DNA from: Embleya sp045207655
GTDB taxonomy: Bacteria; Actinomycetota; Actinomycetes; Streptomycetales; Streptomycetaceae
NCBI RefSeq assembly: GCF_045207655.1
Contig: NZ_CP108785.1
Location: forward strand, 2,728,001 to 2,792,000
Direction: 5' to 3'
Length of the DNA: 64,000 nucleotides
The notes under the pieces were generated by a model. That model saw only the letters and a program-made list of their open reading frames with translations, ran no database searches and was not told where the DNA came from. Shown piece after piece: positions 32,678 through 41,705 of the stretch (its first letter is position 1; every line of letters begins with the position of its first letter). The translations under genes were made by a program, and so were the position numbers.

Positions 32678-33436
32678 ATGGAAGGTGCGGAGCGGCAACT
32701 TTCGCTCATCGAGAGAATGCGTACGACGGAACGTGTCACCGTGGCCGAACTGGCCGAGGAGACCGGTTGCTCGGAGATGACCATCCGGCGCGACCTCGAC
32801 CAACTCGCCGAACAGGGGGTCCTGCGGCGGGTCCGGGGTGGCGCGGTCAGCCTCGTGCTGCGCGGCGAGGTGCTGCCCTTCGGTGTGCGCGAGCACGAGG
32901 CGCCGGAGAGCAAACGCCGGATCGCCGCCGAGTTCGATTCCCTGGTCACCGACGGCGAATCGCTGATCCTGGACGGCGGCACCACGAGCCTGGCCATCGC
33001 GCGCGTGCTGGCCCGACGCCGGGTCACCGTGGTCCCGCTCGACCTGCACTCGGCCCACCTGTTGGGGAACGCGCCCGACGTCCGCCTGCTGGTTCCCGGC
33101 GGCCAGACCACGCCCGGCGCCCTGACGCTCGGCGGCCACCTCACCGAGACCTCGCTGCGCACACTGCGGGTGGACACCGCCGTGCTGGGCGTCTGCGGTC
33201 TGTCCGTGACACACGGGTTGACCGCCAACGACCTCACCGAGGTCCCGGTCAAGCAGGCGGCCATCGCCTCGGCGCAGCGCGTCGTCGCGGTCTGCGCCGG
33301 AAACAAGTTCGGTCGCACCGGCCTGGGTCACGTGTGCCCGGCCACCGACCTCGACATCGTGATCACCGACGCGAGCGCGCCGGCCGACGCGGTGTCGGGG
33401 CTGCGCGAGCTGGGCGTGGACGTACGGGTGGTGTGA
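32678..33436 (+). CDS. DeoR-family transcriptional regulator
   Basis: A 252-residue regulator. The N-terminal HTH reads VTVAELAEETGCSEMTIRRD and is followed by a DeoR C-terminal sensor with DGGTTSLAIA (sugar-phosphate binding loop) and CAGNKFGRTG. Such proteins sense phosphorylated sugars. Divergent from the HAD/MFS pair. Confidence 0.92.
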   Translation: MEGAERQLSLIERMRTTERVTVAELAEETGCSEMTIRRDLDQLAEQGVLRRVRGGAVSLVLRGEVLPFGVREHEAPESKRRIAAEFDSLVTDGESLILDGGTTSLAIARVLARRRVTVVPLDLHSAHLLGNAPDVRLLVPGGQTTPGALTLGGHLTETSLRTLRVDTAVLGVCGLSVTHGLTANDLTEVPVKQAAIASAQRVVAVCAGNKFGRTGLGHVCPATDLDIVITDASAPADAVSGLRELGVDVRVV

Positions 33437-33559
33437 CGCGGCGCAGGGGTCGTTTCGGGGCTCCGACCAGGGTGATTGACTTCAAGTTTCCTTGAGGTTC
33501 CATACTCGTTCCCGGAGGGCGCGCCGCCCTTGCGACACCAACCACTCGGGAGAGTTCAC

Positions 33560-33979
33560 ATGAGCACCGAATCGTCCGACCTCGTCGCCATCCGTCGTCT
33601 CGTCGCGGACGCAGTGCGGCTTCAGAACGATATCGAGGGGCTCATGGCGCTGCACACCGCCGAGGTGAACATCGTCAATTTCGGGGGACGCCGCGTGTCC
33701 GGCCGGGCCGCGCTGACCGCGGCGATGCGACAGGCGTTGGCCTCGCCCCTGGCGGATGTGACCACCACCGCCGAGATCCAGGACGTGCACTTCGTCCGCG
33801 CGGACGTGGCGATCGTGGCCTGCCTCAAGCAGGTCTTCGACGGACGGCCGAACGTCGGCGCGGAGGACTCGGCCACACCCGCCCTGCCCGCGTCCTCCGG
33901 ACAACTCACCTACGTGCTGGTCAAGGAGGACGACGACTGGCGGATCGCCTCGGCCCAGACCACCCCGATCCTGGGCTGA
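33560..33979 (+). CDS. SnoaL-like/SgcJ-type small protein
   Basis: A 139-residue single-domain protein with the cystatin-like alpha+beta fold pattern of SgcJ/EcaC and SnoaL-like proteins: an N-terminal helix with RLVADAVRLQND, a VNFGGRRVSGRAAL strand and a C-terminal WRIASAQTTPI. Members include cyclases and scaffold proteins, many without known reaction. Not in an obvious operon. Confidence 0.8.
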   Translation: MSTESSDLVAIRRLVADAVRLQNDIEGLMALHTAEVNIVNFGGRRVSGRAALTAAMRQALASPLADVTTTAEIQDVHFVRADVAIVACLKQVFDGRPNVGAEDSATPALPASSGQLTYVLVKEDDDWRIASAQTTPILG

Positions 33980-33991
33980 TCTCGACCGCGC

Positions 33992-34028
33992 GGGGGCCTG
34001 CCGACTCGGGCGCGACTCGGCAGGGCCC
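33992..34028. terminator. Terminator-like hairpin after the SnoaL-like gene
   Basis: GGGCCTGCCGA (near 33994) pairs with TCGGCAGGGCCC (near 34017) with one bulged base, around a 12-base loop. Confidence 0.45.
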
Positions 34029-34158
34029 ACCCGCGCCTCTGCCACGCCGGCCGAAACCGGTTGGTGCCCGGGAGGTCGACTTCCTACCATGCGATGCAGG
34101 CGAAGGGGTGGGCCGCCTGTCGGCGGCCCGCGTCCGGCAAGGGACGGAGAGCACACGG

Positions 34159-34941
34159 GTGGCATCGACCGATGACGTCGTTCGCGTGGTGCGCGACACG
34201 CTCGACACCAACGACGTCATCGGCATGTACCTGCACGGTTCCGCCGTGCTCGGCGGCCTGCGCCCGCACAGTGATGTGGACGTGCTGGTCGTCGTGCGCC
34301 ACGGCACCACGACGACGCGACGCCGGGCACTGGTCGAGGCGACCTTGGAGATCTCCGGCGAGCGCGCCCGACACGGGCCCGCGCGGCCGGTGGAGTTGAC
34401 CGTCGTCGTGCAATCCGAGGTCAGGCCGTGGCGCTACCCGCCGCGCTGCGAGTTCCAGTACGGCGAGTGGCTGCGCGAGGAGTACGAGCGTGGCGAGACG
34501 CCGGCACCGACATCGAGCCCGGATCTCGCGCCGCTGATCACGATGGCGCTGCTGGGCCGGGCGCCGCTGCTCGGGCCGCCACCGGACGAGGTGCTCGACC
34601 CGGTCCCGCGCGCCGACCTGAATCGGGCGATCGTGGCGGGCGTACCGGAGTTGCTCGGCGAGTGGGCGACCGACACCCGCAACGTGCTGCTGACCCTGGC
34701 CCGGATCCGAACGACGCTCGCGACCGGGGTGATCACCTCGAAGGACGCCGCCGCCGACTGGGTGCTCGCACGCCTCCCGGCCGAGCACCGACCCGTGCTC
34801 GCCCGGGCACGGGCCGGCTATCTCGGCGCCGAGCGCGAGGATTGGCAGGACCTGTTGCCTCGGGTGCGGGCGCTGACCGAGTACCTGGCTGCCGCGATCG
34901 AGCGCTCGGCGCGCGAAACGGGGTGCGCGGGCGCGCAGTAG
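34159..34941 (+). CDS. AadA-like aminoglycoside nucleotidyltransferase
   Basis: A 260-residue protein, the usual length of ANT(3'')/AadA enzymes. The nucleotidyltransferase motif is LHGSAVLGGLRPHSDVDVLV (GS plus the D-x-D metal pair), and the all-helical C-terminal domain with RNVLLTLARI and ITSKDAAADWVL matches the family. AadA adenylylates streptomycin and spectinomycin. Actinobacteria also carry housekeeping-like homologues with weak or no resistance phenotype. Start GTG at 34159 (GGAG upstream); a GTG at 34108 is an alternative. Confidence 0.87.
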   Translation: MASTDDVVRVVRDTLDTNDVIGMYLHGSAVLGGLRPHSDVDVLVVVRHGTTTTRRRALVEATLEISGERARHGPARPVELTVVVQSEVRPWRYPPRCEFQYGEWLREEYERGETPAPTSSPDLAPLITMALLGRAPLLGPPPDEVLDPVPRADLNRAIVAGVPELLGEWATDTRNVLLTLARIRTTLATGVITSKDAAADWVLARLPAEHRPVLARARAGYLGAEREDWQDLLPRVRALTEYLAAAIERSARETGCAGAQ

Positions 34942-35000
34942 GCTCGGGCGATCCCGCTCGAACGGGTGGGCGGGCACAGCGGCCACGAAGGGCGGAACAC

Positions 35001-35402
35001 GTGTCGAAGGCGAGCTTCTCCGGCGTCCACCATGTCGCATTGAACGTACGTGACCTGGACGCGTCGGTCCGGTGGTATTCCGAGGTTCTGGACTTCGCAC
35101 CGCTGATCCCGTGGGACACCGACGACTTCGAGCGGCGGATCATGCGTCACCCGAGCGGCGTCGTCGTCGCCCTGACCCGGCACCGGCACCCGGAGGCGGG
35201 CGCCGAGTTCGAGGAGCACGTGACCGGACTCGACCACCTGGCCCTGACGGTGGACTCCCGGGCCGAACTGGACGCGTGGGAGGCCCGGTTGACCGAAGCC
35301 GGTGTCATCCACTCCGGGGTCCGGGTCACCCCGAGGACCGGATTCACCCTGATCGCGTTCCGGGACCCCGACAGCATCCAACTGGAGTTGTACCTCGCAT
35401 AG
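35001..35402 (+). CDS. VOC/glyoxalase-fold protein
   Basis: A 133-residue protein with the paired beta-alpha-beta-beta-beta units of the vicinal-oxygen-chelate fold. Metal-ligand candidates are H10/H11 in GVHHVALNVRDL, H in GLDHLALTV and E in QLELYLA. Could be a dioxygenase, lyase or resistance-type binding protein; no specific reaction can be assigned. GTG start. Confidence 0.85.
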   Translation: MSKASFSGVHHVALNVRDLDASVRWYSEVLDFAPLIPWDTDDFERRIMRHPSGVVVALTRHRHPEAGAEFEEHVTGLDHLALTVDSRAELDAWEARLTEAGVIHSGVRVTPRTGFTLIAFRDPDSIQLELYLA

Positions 35403-35553
35403 TGCCGGACGGTCGCCGCACGCGATCGCCCCCGACCCCGTGCTTGCCGGCAACTCCCCCCACATATAAGGAAGTTGTTCGGAAAGGATCTTGACGGCGC
35501 CTCGGCCGACCTGAAGCATGAGCGTTCGTACATGATCGACGAACGGGGGAAGC

Positions 35554-35796
35554 ATGTCGAAGTTGACACGTCGCGTGGCGGGTCTGGCGCTCGCCGCGAC
35601 GGCGTCGGTGGGATTGGTGACGGCGGGGGCCGGTTCGGCGCAGGCCGCGGGCGGCACTTACATCGCCACGTACCGGTATCTGTCCGAGTGCCAGAACACC
35701 GGCGCGATGTACGTGCACTATGCCGGCGCAAGCACGTACCACTGCACCGGCAACGGCGCGGTCGGGTTCTCGCTGTATGTGGAGTACTGGGCCTGA
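35554..35796 (+). CDS. Small secreted two-cysteine protein
   Basis: An 80-residue protein not recognised. Residues 1-31 are a Sec signal peptide ending in AQA-AG. The mature part is about 49 residues, aromatic-rich (eight or more Tyr) with two Cys (one in LSECQN, one in YHCTGN) that can form one disulfide. A GGGGGAAG site precedes the ATG, and a TATAAG word at 35465-35470 may be the -10 of its promoter. Function unknown; size and Tyr content recall small secreted inhibitors and surface-active proteins of actinobacteria. Confidence 0.75.
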   Translation: MSKLTRRVAGLALAATASVGLVTAGAGSAQAAGGTYIATYRYLSECQNTGAMYVHYAGASTYHCTGNGAVGFSLYVEYWA

Positions 35797-35880
35797 CCCG
35801 GCCACGGGTACCGCCTCTCGACGAGGGGCGGTATCTCGGATCACCGCCTGGTTCGGCCCCCGCGGGGACGGGTGCGGCGG

Positions 35881-36519
35881 TCAGCCGGCCGTGGCGGCCA
35901 GGCGGCCGGGGGCGGCGGATCGGCGGCGACGCAGGTAGGCGATGGTCACCGCGGCGAGCAGCGGGCCCCACAGCACGAGTGGCGCGTAGGACACGTAGTA
36001 GTAGGCGGATTCCCAACCGCCGGCCCGCGACGGGAAGTCGTCCGGCAGCGGATCGCCGTTCAGCTTGGTCTGCGTCACCTCCGTGAGGACTCCGATCGCC
36101 GTCCACATCAGGGTGAGAACGGTCGCCCCGATCGCGGCGGGCACCGCGGCGGCGGCCGTCGGCACCCGGCGGCCGCGCAGAATCGGGACCCAGCGTGGGA
36201 ACACCTCGCCCCAGCGGGCGATCAGGCCGATCGCCGTGAACGCGAGGAGTTCGGACAGGACGGACAGCAGCACGACGTAGCCGTCCATGGCCCAGTCCGG
36301 CAACATCCCCCCGCGCTTGTCGTCACCGAAGATCACCCCGAGGCGCCAGACGCTTGACGGCAGGACGACCAGGGGCACGGCGTACGCGGCCCGACGCGCC
36401 CAGGTCGGCACCCCCGGGACGGGCTCGTGCGCGGCCCGCCAGACGCGTCGCAGCCGGCCGGCGGACGTTCGCGCGGTCTTCGAATCCGGGTGCGTGGCCT
36501 GCGATTTCGCCTGGTGCAT
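35881..36519 (-). CDS. Membrane protein, unknown
   Basis: A 212-residue protein with a charged 40-residue N-terminus and four hydrophobic helices (about 43-60, 78-98, 122-145, 172-192). No family recognised. The GGGAGGA site 5 bases upstream supports the ATG at 36519. A perfect 14-base palindrome lies 20 bases upstream of the start. Confidence 0.75.
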   Translation of the reverse strand: MHQAKSQATHPDSKTARTSAGRLRRVWRAAHEPVPGVPTWARRAAYAVPLVVLPSSVWRLGVIFGDDKRGGMLPDWAMDGYVVLLSVLSELLAFTAIGLIARWGEVFPRWVPILRGRRVPTAAAAVPAAIGATVLTLMWTAIGVLTEVTQTKLNGDPLPDDFPSRAGGWESAYYYVSYAPLVLWGPLLAAVTIAYLRRRRSAAPGRLAATAG

Positions 36520-36538
36520 CAGTGTTCCTCCCGTTGAC

Positions 36539-36552
36539 GGACCGATCGGTCC
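36539..36552. promoter_or_regulatory. Perfect palindrome upstream of membrane-protein gene
   Basis: GGACCGATCGGTCC is a 14-base perfect palindrome in the promoter region of the leftward gene at 36519. The ACCGATCGGT core is of a type often bound by TetR-family proteins. Confidence 0.45.
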
Positions 36553-36758
36553 CTGCGCTACGAACCTCCCAGAGGTCGGCGTGGGCGCGGATCGCTCGAC
36601 GGTCGGAACCGGGCTACGCGTCAGGGCTGATCGGTCCCCCCTCGCGGGTACGCCGCCGGTCGCCCGGGCAGGCGTCTCGGGTCCGATGACAAGGCGCCGG
36701 GTACGCCCGAGGTCGCGGGGGTGCGGTCGGGCCCGCCGGCGCGATGAACGAGGACGGA

Positions 36759-37736
36759 TCAACGGTTTCGGTCACGAGTGCGACCGTGCGCGGTGCCGCC
36801 TCCCTTCGGCGGTACCTTTCCCTCCGCGGCGGCCGTGCCGGCCGTAGTGCCCGCCGTGCCCGCGGCTTCTGCGGTGCCCGCCCTCGGGTGGTCGGCGTCC
36901 GCCCGGGCGGGTTCGAAGACGATCGGCGCCTCGAACGCCGCTCTGCGGGACGCGCGGCGCAGCGCGGCCAGCACTGCCGGGCCCACCAGCACGATCGCCA
37001 CGCAGTTGGTGATCGCGCGCCCGGTGTCCCAGCCGAAGGTGGACGTGAGCATGGTGAACACGAAGAACCTGTGCAGGTTGTCCAGGATGCCGTCGCCGGG
37101 TACGAACGCTGGGCCGACCATGCTCTCCGAGTCGGCCAGGAACGGCCAGAACCACATGTTCATCAGGAAGCCGAAGGCATACGCGGAGAACACCCCGTAG
37201 CCGGCCAGCATCACGATCTCGCTCCTGCCGCGCACGCGTTGCGGCAGCAGCCCCGCGCCGAGGCCGACCCACGCCGAGGCGAGCATCTGGAAGGGCAACC
37301 AGGGCCCGACCCCGGCGGTCAACAGGGCCGAGGCGAACAGGGACGTACAGCCGAGCACGAAGCCGAAACCCGGCCCGAACACCCGCCCGGCCAGCACGAG
37401 CATGAAGAACACCGTCTCGATGCCCGCGGTGCCGGCCCCCAGCGGACGCAGGGCCGCGTTGATCGCGGACAGCACGCCGAGCATGGCCAGCGCCTTGGAG
37501 TCGAGACCGCCGCTGGTCATCTCGGCCAGCACCACCGCGACCACGAACGGCAGGGTGACCGCGAAGATCAGCGGCGCGTCGCCCGAGTGCGCGGCCGATT
37601 CCGGGGAGGGCGAGGCGAACAGCGGCCACAGGAACATCGCCAGGCCCGCGATCGAGGCGATGGTGAGCACGATCGCGGTGCGCGGGGTGATCCGGATGGC
37701 GTTGCTGCGTTTGGTCGGGGTCGGTGCGATCGTCAT
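36759..37736 (-). CDS. ECF transporter S component, probable cobalamin
   Basis: A 325-residue membrane protein with about six to eight helices and a disordered Ala/Gly/Thr-rich C-terminal tail of about 60 residues. The segments VVLAEMTSGGLDSKALAMLG and GRVFGPGFGFVLG fit substrate-binding S components of energy-coupling-factor importers. It is the last gene of a five-gene leftward operon under a cobalamin riboswitch. ATGA overlap with the ATPase gene shows coupling. B12 as substrate is inferred from the riboswitch and the transcobalamin-like proteins. Confidence 0.82.
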   Translation of the reverse strand: MTIAPTPTKRSNAIRITPRTAIVLTIASIAGLAMFLWPLFASPSPESAAHSGDAPLIFAVTLPFVVAVVLAEMTSGGLDSKALAMLGVLSAINAALRPLGAGTAGIETVFFMLVLAGRVFGPGFGFVLGCTSLFASALLTAGVGPWLPFQMLASAWVGLGAGLLPQRVRGRSEIVMLAGYGVFSAYAFGFLMNMWFWPFLADSESMVGPAFVPGDGILDNLHRFFVFTMLTSTFGWDTGRAITNCVAIVLVGPAVLAALRRASRRAAFEAPIVFEPARADADHPRAGTAEAAGTAGTTAGTAAAEGKVPPKGGGTAHGRTRDRNR

Positions 37737-39442
37737 CCGGTCGTCTCCCGGTCTGCGGCACGGCCGCGAACGTCGCGTGGAGCGGGCGCGGACTCCGACG
37801 GGACGGGCCGCGAACGGTCGGTGGCGTCGGCCGCGTCGGCGGCAAGGGCGTCGCCGACCGTGGCGACGGTCAGCCACTCCGCGGGGGCGAGGATCTTGGC
37901 CACCTGTGGCGCGAACGCCGGTGAGGACACCACGACCTCGGCGGTCGGGCCGTCCGCGACGATGTCGCCCTCGGCCATCACCACCACACGGTCGGCGACC
38001 TGGGCGACGAATTCGACGTCGTGTGTGGCGAGCACGATCGCCCGTCCGGCGTCCGCGAGTTCACGCACCACGCGGACGAACCGCCGCTTCGCGTGGTAGT
38101 CGAGCCCTCGGGTGGGCTCGTCCAGCAGCACGACCTGTGGCGCGGCGACGAGTTGGATGGCCAGGACGAGCGCGAGGCGCTGCCCCTCGGAGACGTCGCG
38201 CGGGTGCAGGGCGCCGTCGATGTCGGGCGCGATGCGGTCCAGCAACGCCCGGCACGCGCCGGCCTCGACACCGGATTCCCGGTCGGCCTCGGCGCATTCC
38301 GCGTCGACGGTCTCCAGGTAGAGCAGGTCGCCGGGGGTTTGCGGGACCAGGCCGACCAGTGCGCGGGCGCGCTGTGGGGCGGCCTTGCCCGGATCGTCGC
38401 CGGCGACGTCCACCGTGCCGCCCTGGCGGGGTCCGGAGCCCTGAAGGGCCCACAGCAGCGAGGACTTGCCGGAGCCGTTGCGGCCCATCAACGCGGTCAC
38501 CCGCCCGGGAGGCAGGTCCAGATCCAGGCCGCGTACCGCGATCACGTCGCCGTAGCGCACGATGATCCGGCGTGCCGTCAACAACGAGGCCGACGGGCCG
38601 GCGGGCGGACCCGGCTGCGGCGGCGTCCGGCCGGCCAGGCGTGCGCGCAGCGGCGCGGCCAGGCGGCGGGCGTCGCGCACCGACAGCGGCAGGGGTGACC
38701 AACCGGCGAGCCGACCGAGTTCGACCACCGGTGGGGCGATGTCGCAGGTCTGAAGGATCTCGGCAGGCGGGCCGTCGCGGACGGTGCGGTCGCCGGGCAG
38801 GTGCACGAGTCGGTCGGCGTACTGCACCACACGTTCCATGCGGTGCTCGGCGACGATCGCGGTGATGCCCAGGTCGTGGACCAGCCGGGTGATCGCGGCG
38901 AGTACGTCCTCGGCGGCGGTCGGGTCCAGCGCGGAGGTGGGCTCGTCCAGGACCAGTACGCGCGGGTGCGCGGTGAGCACCGAGCCGATCGCGACGCGTT
39001 GTTGTTGGCCGCCGGAGAGGGTGCGCAGCGGGCGATGGCGCAGTTCGGCGATGCCCAGCAGGTCCAGGGTCTCCTCGACGCGCTTGCGCATGACCGGCGA
39101 GGGGATGGCCAACTGCTCCATGCCGTAGGCGAGTTCCTCCTCGACCGTGTCGGTGACGAAACCCGCGAGGGGGTCCTGGCCGACCACGCCGACCAGATGC
39201 GCGAACTCGCGCGGCGGCCGGGAGCGGGTGTCGATGCCGTCGACGAGCACGCTGCCGCGCAGGGTGCCGCCGGTGAAGTGTGGGACCAGACCGTTGATCG
39301 CGCCCAGGAGGGTGGACTTGCCGGCCCCAGTGCGACCGACGACCAGGCACAACTCCCCTTCGGGAATGCTCAGTTCGACGTCGCGGAGCGCGGGTTCGGG
39401 CGCGTCGGCGTAGGTGATGGTGACGTCGCGGAATTCGATCAC
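37733..39442 (-). CDS. ECF transporter double ATPase (A1-A2 fusion)
   Basis: A 569-residue protein with two complete ABC domains. Domain 1 has Walker A VGRTGAGKSTLL (about 36), LSGGQQQR and LVLDEPTSALD. Domain 2 has Walker A MGRNGSGKSSLL (about 350), a signature DVSEGQRLAL (SEGQ rather than SGGQ) and LLDEPTRGLD. The fusion replaces the separate EcfA1 and EcfA2 of firmicutes. It starts with GTG at 39442, overlapping the stop of the T component gene, and ends overlapping the S component start. Confidence 0.92.
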   Translation of the reverse strand: MIEFRDVTITYADAPEPALRDVELSIPEGELCLVVGRTGAGKSTLLGAINGLVPHFTGGTLRGSVLVDGIDTRSRPPREFAHLVGVVGQDPLAGFVTDTVEEELAYGMEQLAIPSPVMRKRVEETLDLLGIAELRHRPLRTLSGGQQQRVAIGSVLTAHPRVLVLDEPTSALDPTAAEDVLAAITRLVHDLGITAIVAEHRMERVVQYADRLVHLPGDRTVRDGPPAEILQTCDIAPPVVELGRLAGWSPLPLSVRDARRLAAPLRARLAGRTPPQPGPPAGPSASLLTARRIIVRYGDVIAVRGLDLDLPPGRVTALMGRNGSGKSSLLWALQGSGPRQGGTVDVAGDDPGKAAPQRARALVGLVPQTPGDLLYLETVDAECAEADRESGVEAGACRALLDRIAPDIDGALHPRDVSEGQRLALVLAIQLVAAPQVVLLDEPTRGLDYHAKRRFVRVVRELADAGRAIVLATHDVEFVAQVADRVVVMAEGDIVADGPTAEVVVSSPAFAPQVAKILAPAEWLTVATVGDALAADAADATDRSRPVPSESAPAPRDVRGRAADRETTG

Positions 39443-40674
39443 CGGACGGACTTCTCCCTGATGGTGGTGCCGGCATCGGCCGGGCCCGGGGTCGGTGTGC
39501 GGGCCGTCGCGTCCGGCCGGGGCACGGTGTCGCCGAGCCGGGGCACGGTGAGCGGGGGCGGCGGTGCCAGCCACGCGGGCAGCGCGCCCACGACCAGCGC
39601 GAGCACCGGCAGCGGGGCCAACTCGGGCCACGCGAGCGGGCTCAGCGACGGATAGAGGTTCCCGGCGTCGATCCGGCTGGTCAGGTAGAGCAGCGCACCG
39701 GTGCCCAACCCGCACGCGGCGACCGCGAATTCGGCGAACCGCCAGCGGTCCGGCAGGTAGACACTGCGGTTGATCCGCCGGCCGGTGAGCACGAAGCCGA
39801 TACCGGCGACCAGGATCCCGCCGGGCAGCATGGTCGCGCCCAGATAGCGCGGGGCGCTGCCGTCGAGCAGCGCGTACACCCCCACGCAGACGCCGATCAG
39901 GCCCACCAGGGTCAGTACGCCGGTGAGCAGTCGGATGGCCCGAGGCAGGTGCCGGTTGCGGCCGTACCCGCGCGAGTCCATCGCGGCGGCGAGCGCGAGG
40001 GAGCGGTCCAGCGCGTCCTGGAGCACCGGGATCGCGATCGAGCGCAGCGCCCGCATGCCCTTCTGCGCGCCGCCGCGCAGCCGGCGGGCGCGGCGTACCC
40101 GATGCACGCTCTCGATCAGTTGGGGTGCCACCGACAGCGCGACCACCACGGCCGCGCCCACCTCGTACAGCGCCGCGGGCACCGCCTTGAGCATGCGTTT
40201 CGGGCTCGCGAGTGCGTTCGCCGCGCCCAGGCACACGATCATCGTGGCCAGCCGCAGCCCGTCGTAGAACCCACCCAGCACGTGCTCCAGGGACACCGGG
40301 CCGAACAGGTGGATGCCCGCCGCCCACGCGGGCAACGGGATCTCCGGGAGGTCGACGAGCACATGGCCGCTCGCGGCCCCCGCACCGAAGATGATCCGGA
40401 ACAACACGCGCATCACGATGATGAACAGGCCCAGGAACAGGTACATGCGAAACGCCTGCGCCCACGGCGCGTCGCCGCGCCGGTTGGCGACGACGAATCC
40501 GGCCACGGCCAGGATCAGCGCCAGCAGCAGCGGGTTGGTGGTGCGACTTGCGGCGGTGGCCAGGCCCAGCGCCCACAACCACCAGGCGCCGGGATGCACG
40601 GTGCGCGGCAACCGGCTACCGCCAAGCCGGAACGCGGCGGCAGACGGCCGGTGCCCCGCCCGGGGCGTGCTCAA
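39439..40674 (-). CDS. ECF transporter T component (CbiQ/EcfT-like)
   Basis: A 411-residue membrane protein with the N-terminal HPGAWWLWALGLA...RTTNP motif and the paired coupling motifs AMDSRGYG and RRARRLRGG region of EcfT proteins. It probably starts at TTG 40674, overlapping the upstream stop (TTGA). A GTG at 40599 would remove 25 residues. The C-terminal part after about 330 is Pro/Thr-rich. Confidence 0.85.
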   Translation of the reverse strand: MSTPRAGHRPSAAAFRLGGSRLPRTVHPGAWWLWALGLATAASRTTNPLLLALILAVAGFVVANRRGDAPWAQAFRMYLFLGLFIIVMRVLFRIIFGAGAASGHVLVDLPEIPLPAWAAGIHLFGPVSLEHVLGGFYDGLRLATMIVCLGAANALASPKRMLKAVPAALYEVGAAVVVALSVAPQLIESVHRVRRARRLRGGAQKGMRALRSIAIPVLQDALDRSLALAAAMDSRGYGRNRHLPRAIRLLTGVLTLVGLIGVCVGVYALLDGSAPRYLGATMLPGGILVAGIGFVLTGRRINRSVYLPDRWRFAEFAVAACGLGTGALLYLTSRIDAGNLYPSLSPLAWPELAPLPVLALVVGALPAWLAPPPPLTVPRLGDTVPRPDATARTPTPGPADAGTTIREKSVR

Positions 40675-41705
40675 CTCGACCCGTCGGCGCGCGTACGTCG
40701 ACGCCACGTGGTGAACCCGGCCGCCGCGCAGATCGCCACGAGCAGGGCTGTCCCGACGATGGTCGTGGCCGGGATCCCGTCGCGCTTCCTGGTCGCCAAC
40801 TCCTCCCCTCCGGTCCAGGTCTGACCTTGTGGAGTGATACCGGAGGGTTGAGTGGAGGCGCCTGGTGAGCCCGGATCGGTGGAGGCGGTCGCGGACGTCT
40901 CGGCCGCGGCGGGGGCCGAGGGTGCCGCGGACTCGGTGGGTTGCTCGGACTCCATCGGGTTGCCGGCGACACCCGGCCCCGGCGCGAGGGGGTCGGTTCC
41001 CGAGGTCGTGGTCGTCGAACCCGACGACGCCGTCCCGGTCGTGCCGGGCGCACCCCCACCGGAGTCGGTGCGGCCTCCGTTCCCGGCCGAGGTCGTACCG
41101 CCGCCCGATCCGCCGTTGGCCGGCGGCGGTTGCGGGTTGTTCGTCGCGGGCGAATTCGGCGGTGTGGGCGTCGCCGGGCGTGCCGGTGCCACGCGCGGGG
41201 GCGGGTTGGTGGTCTCGGTCTTGTTCTTGGAGAACGACCAGCCCTCGAAGCTGCCGGGCGGCGGCTTGCGGTTCATCACACCCCACTGGCTGTACGTCCA
41301 CGAACCGCCGTTGGGGGAATGCCAGTACGACCAGTAGGCGCCGGCCGGAGGCGTGTCGATGCACGGCTCGGAGTTCGCGCCGGGCTTGCCCTCGACCCGG
41401 CAGATGAACGCCTCGCCCCAGCGGGCCACACCGGCTATCTCGATGCCCGCGTTCTTGAGCGCGGCGTGGCCGGTGGCCTGGTCACCTCGTGCGCAGCGCA
41501 CGATGGTCGTGCCGCCCAGTTCCTGGAAGTCGATCACCACCGTGACACCGTTGGCGTCCGGGCAGTAGCCGGGGGTGCCCTTGGAGGTGTCGACCGCGTG
41601 CGCGGTCGGCGCGGCGACGGTGACCTGGGCGGTGGCGGGCAGCGCGAGCAGGGCAAGCGCGGTGACCACGCGGGCTGTTCGGCCGCCACTCCCGCGGCGC
41701 CTCAT
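40671..41705 (-). CDS. DUF4430/transcobalamin beta-domain-like protein, membrane-anchored
   Basis: A 344-residue protein: signal peptide (1-38), a folded domain (about 45-165), a long Pro/Thr/Ser/Gly linker (165-305) and a C-terminal membrane helix with a basic tail. The folded domain carries VTVVIDFQELGG, ALKNAG, GEAFICRVEGKPG, YWSYWHSPNGGSWTYS and PGSFEGWSF, plus four Cys. This resembles the DUF4430 domain that forms the C-terminal beta domain of intrinsic factor and transcobalamin. I believe actinobacterial annotations call the family SCO2322-like. In this operon it probably binds B12 at the cell surface together with the alpha-barrel protein upstream. Confidence 0.82.
   Translation of the reverse strand: MRRRGSGGRTARVVTALALLALPATAQVTVAAPTAHAVDTSKGTPGYCPDANGVTVVIDFQELGGTTIVRCARGDQATGHAALKNAGIEIAGVARWGEAFICRVEGKPGANSEPCIDTPPAGAYWSYWHSPNGGSWTYSQWGVMNRKPPPGSFEGWSFSKNKTETTNPPPRVAPARPATPTPPNSPATNNPQPPPANGGSGGGTTSAGNGGRTDSGGGAPGTTGTASSGSTTTTSGTDPLAPGPGVAGNPMESEQPTESAAPSAPAAAETSATASTDPGSPGASTQPSGITPQGQTWTGGEELATRKRDGIPATTIVGTALLVAICAAAGFTTWRRRTRADGSS

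Noticed and set aside
37733..40582. A single 949-codon ATPase gene
   Set aside because: The upstream 380 codons are the T component gene read in a wrong frame; the ABC protein starts at GTG 39442 right before its first domain.
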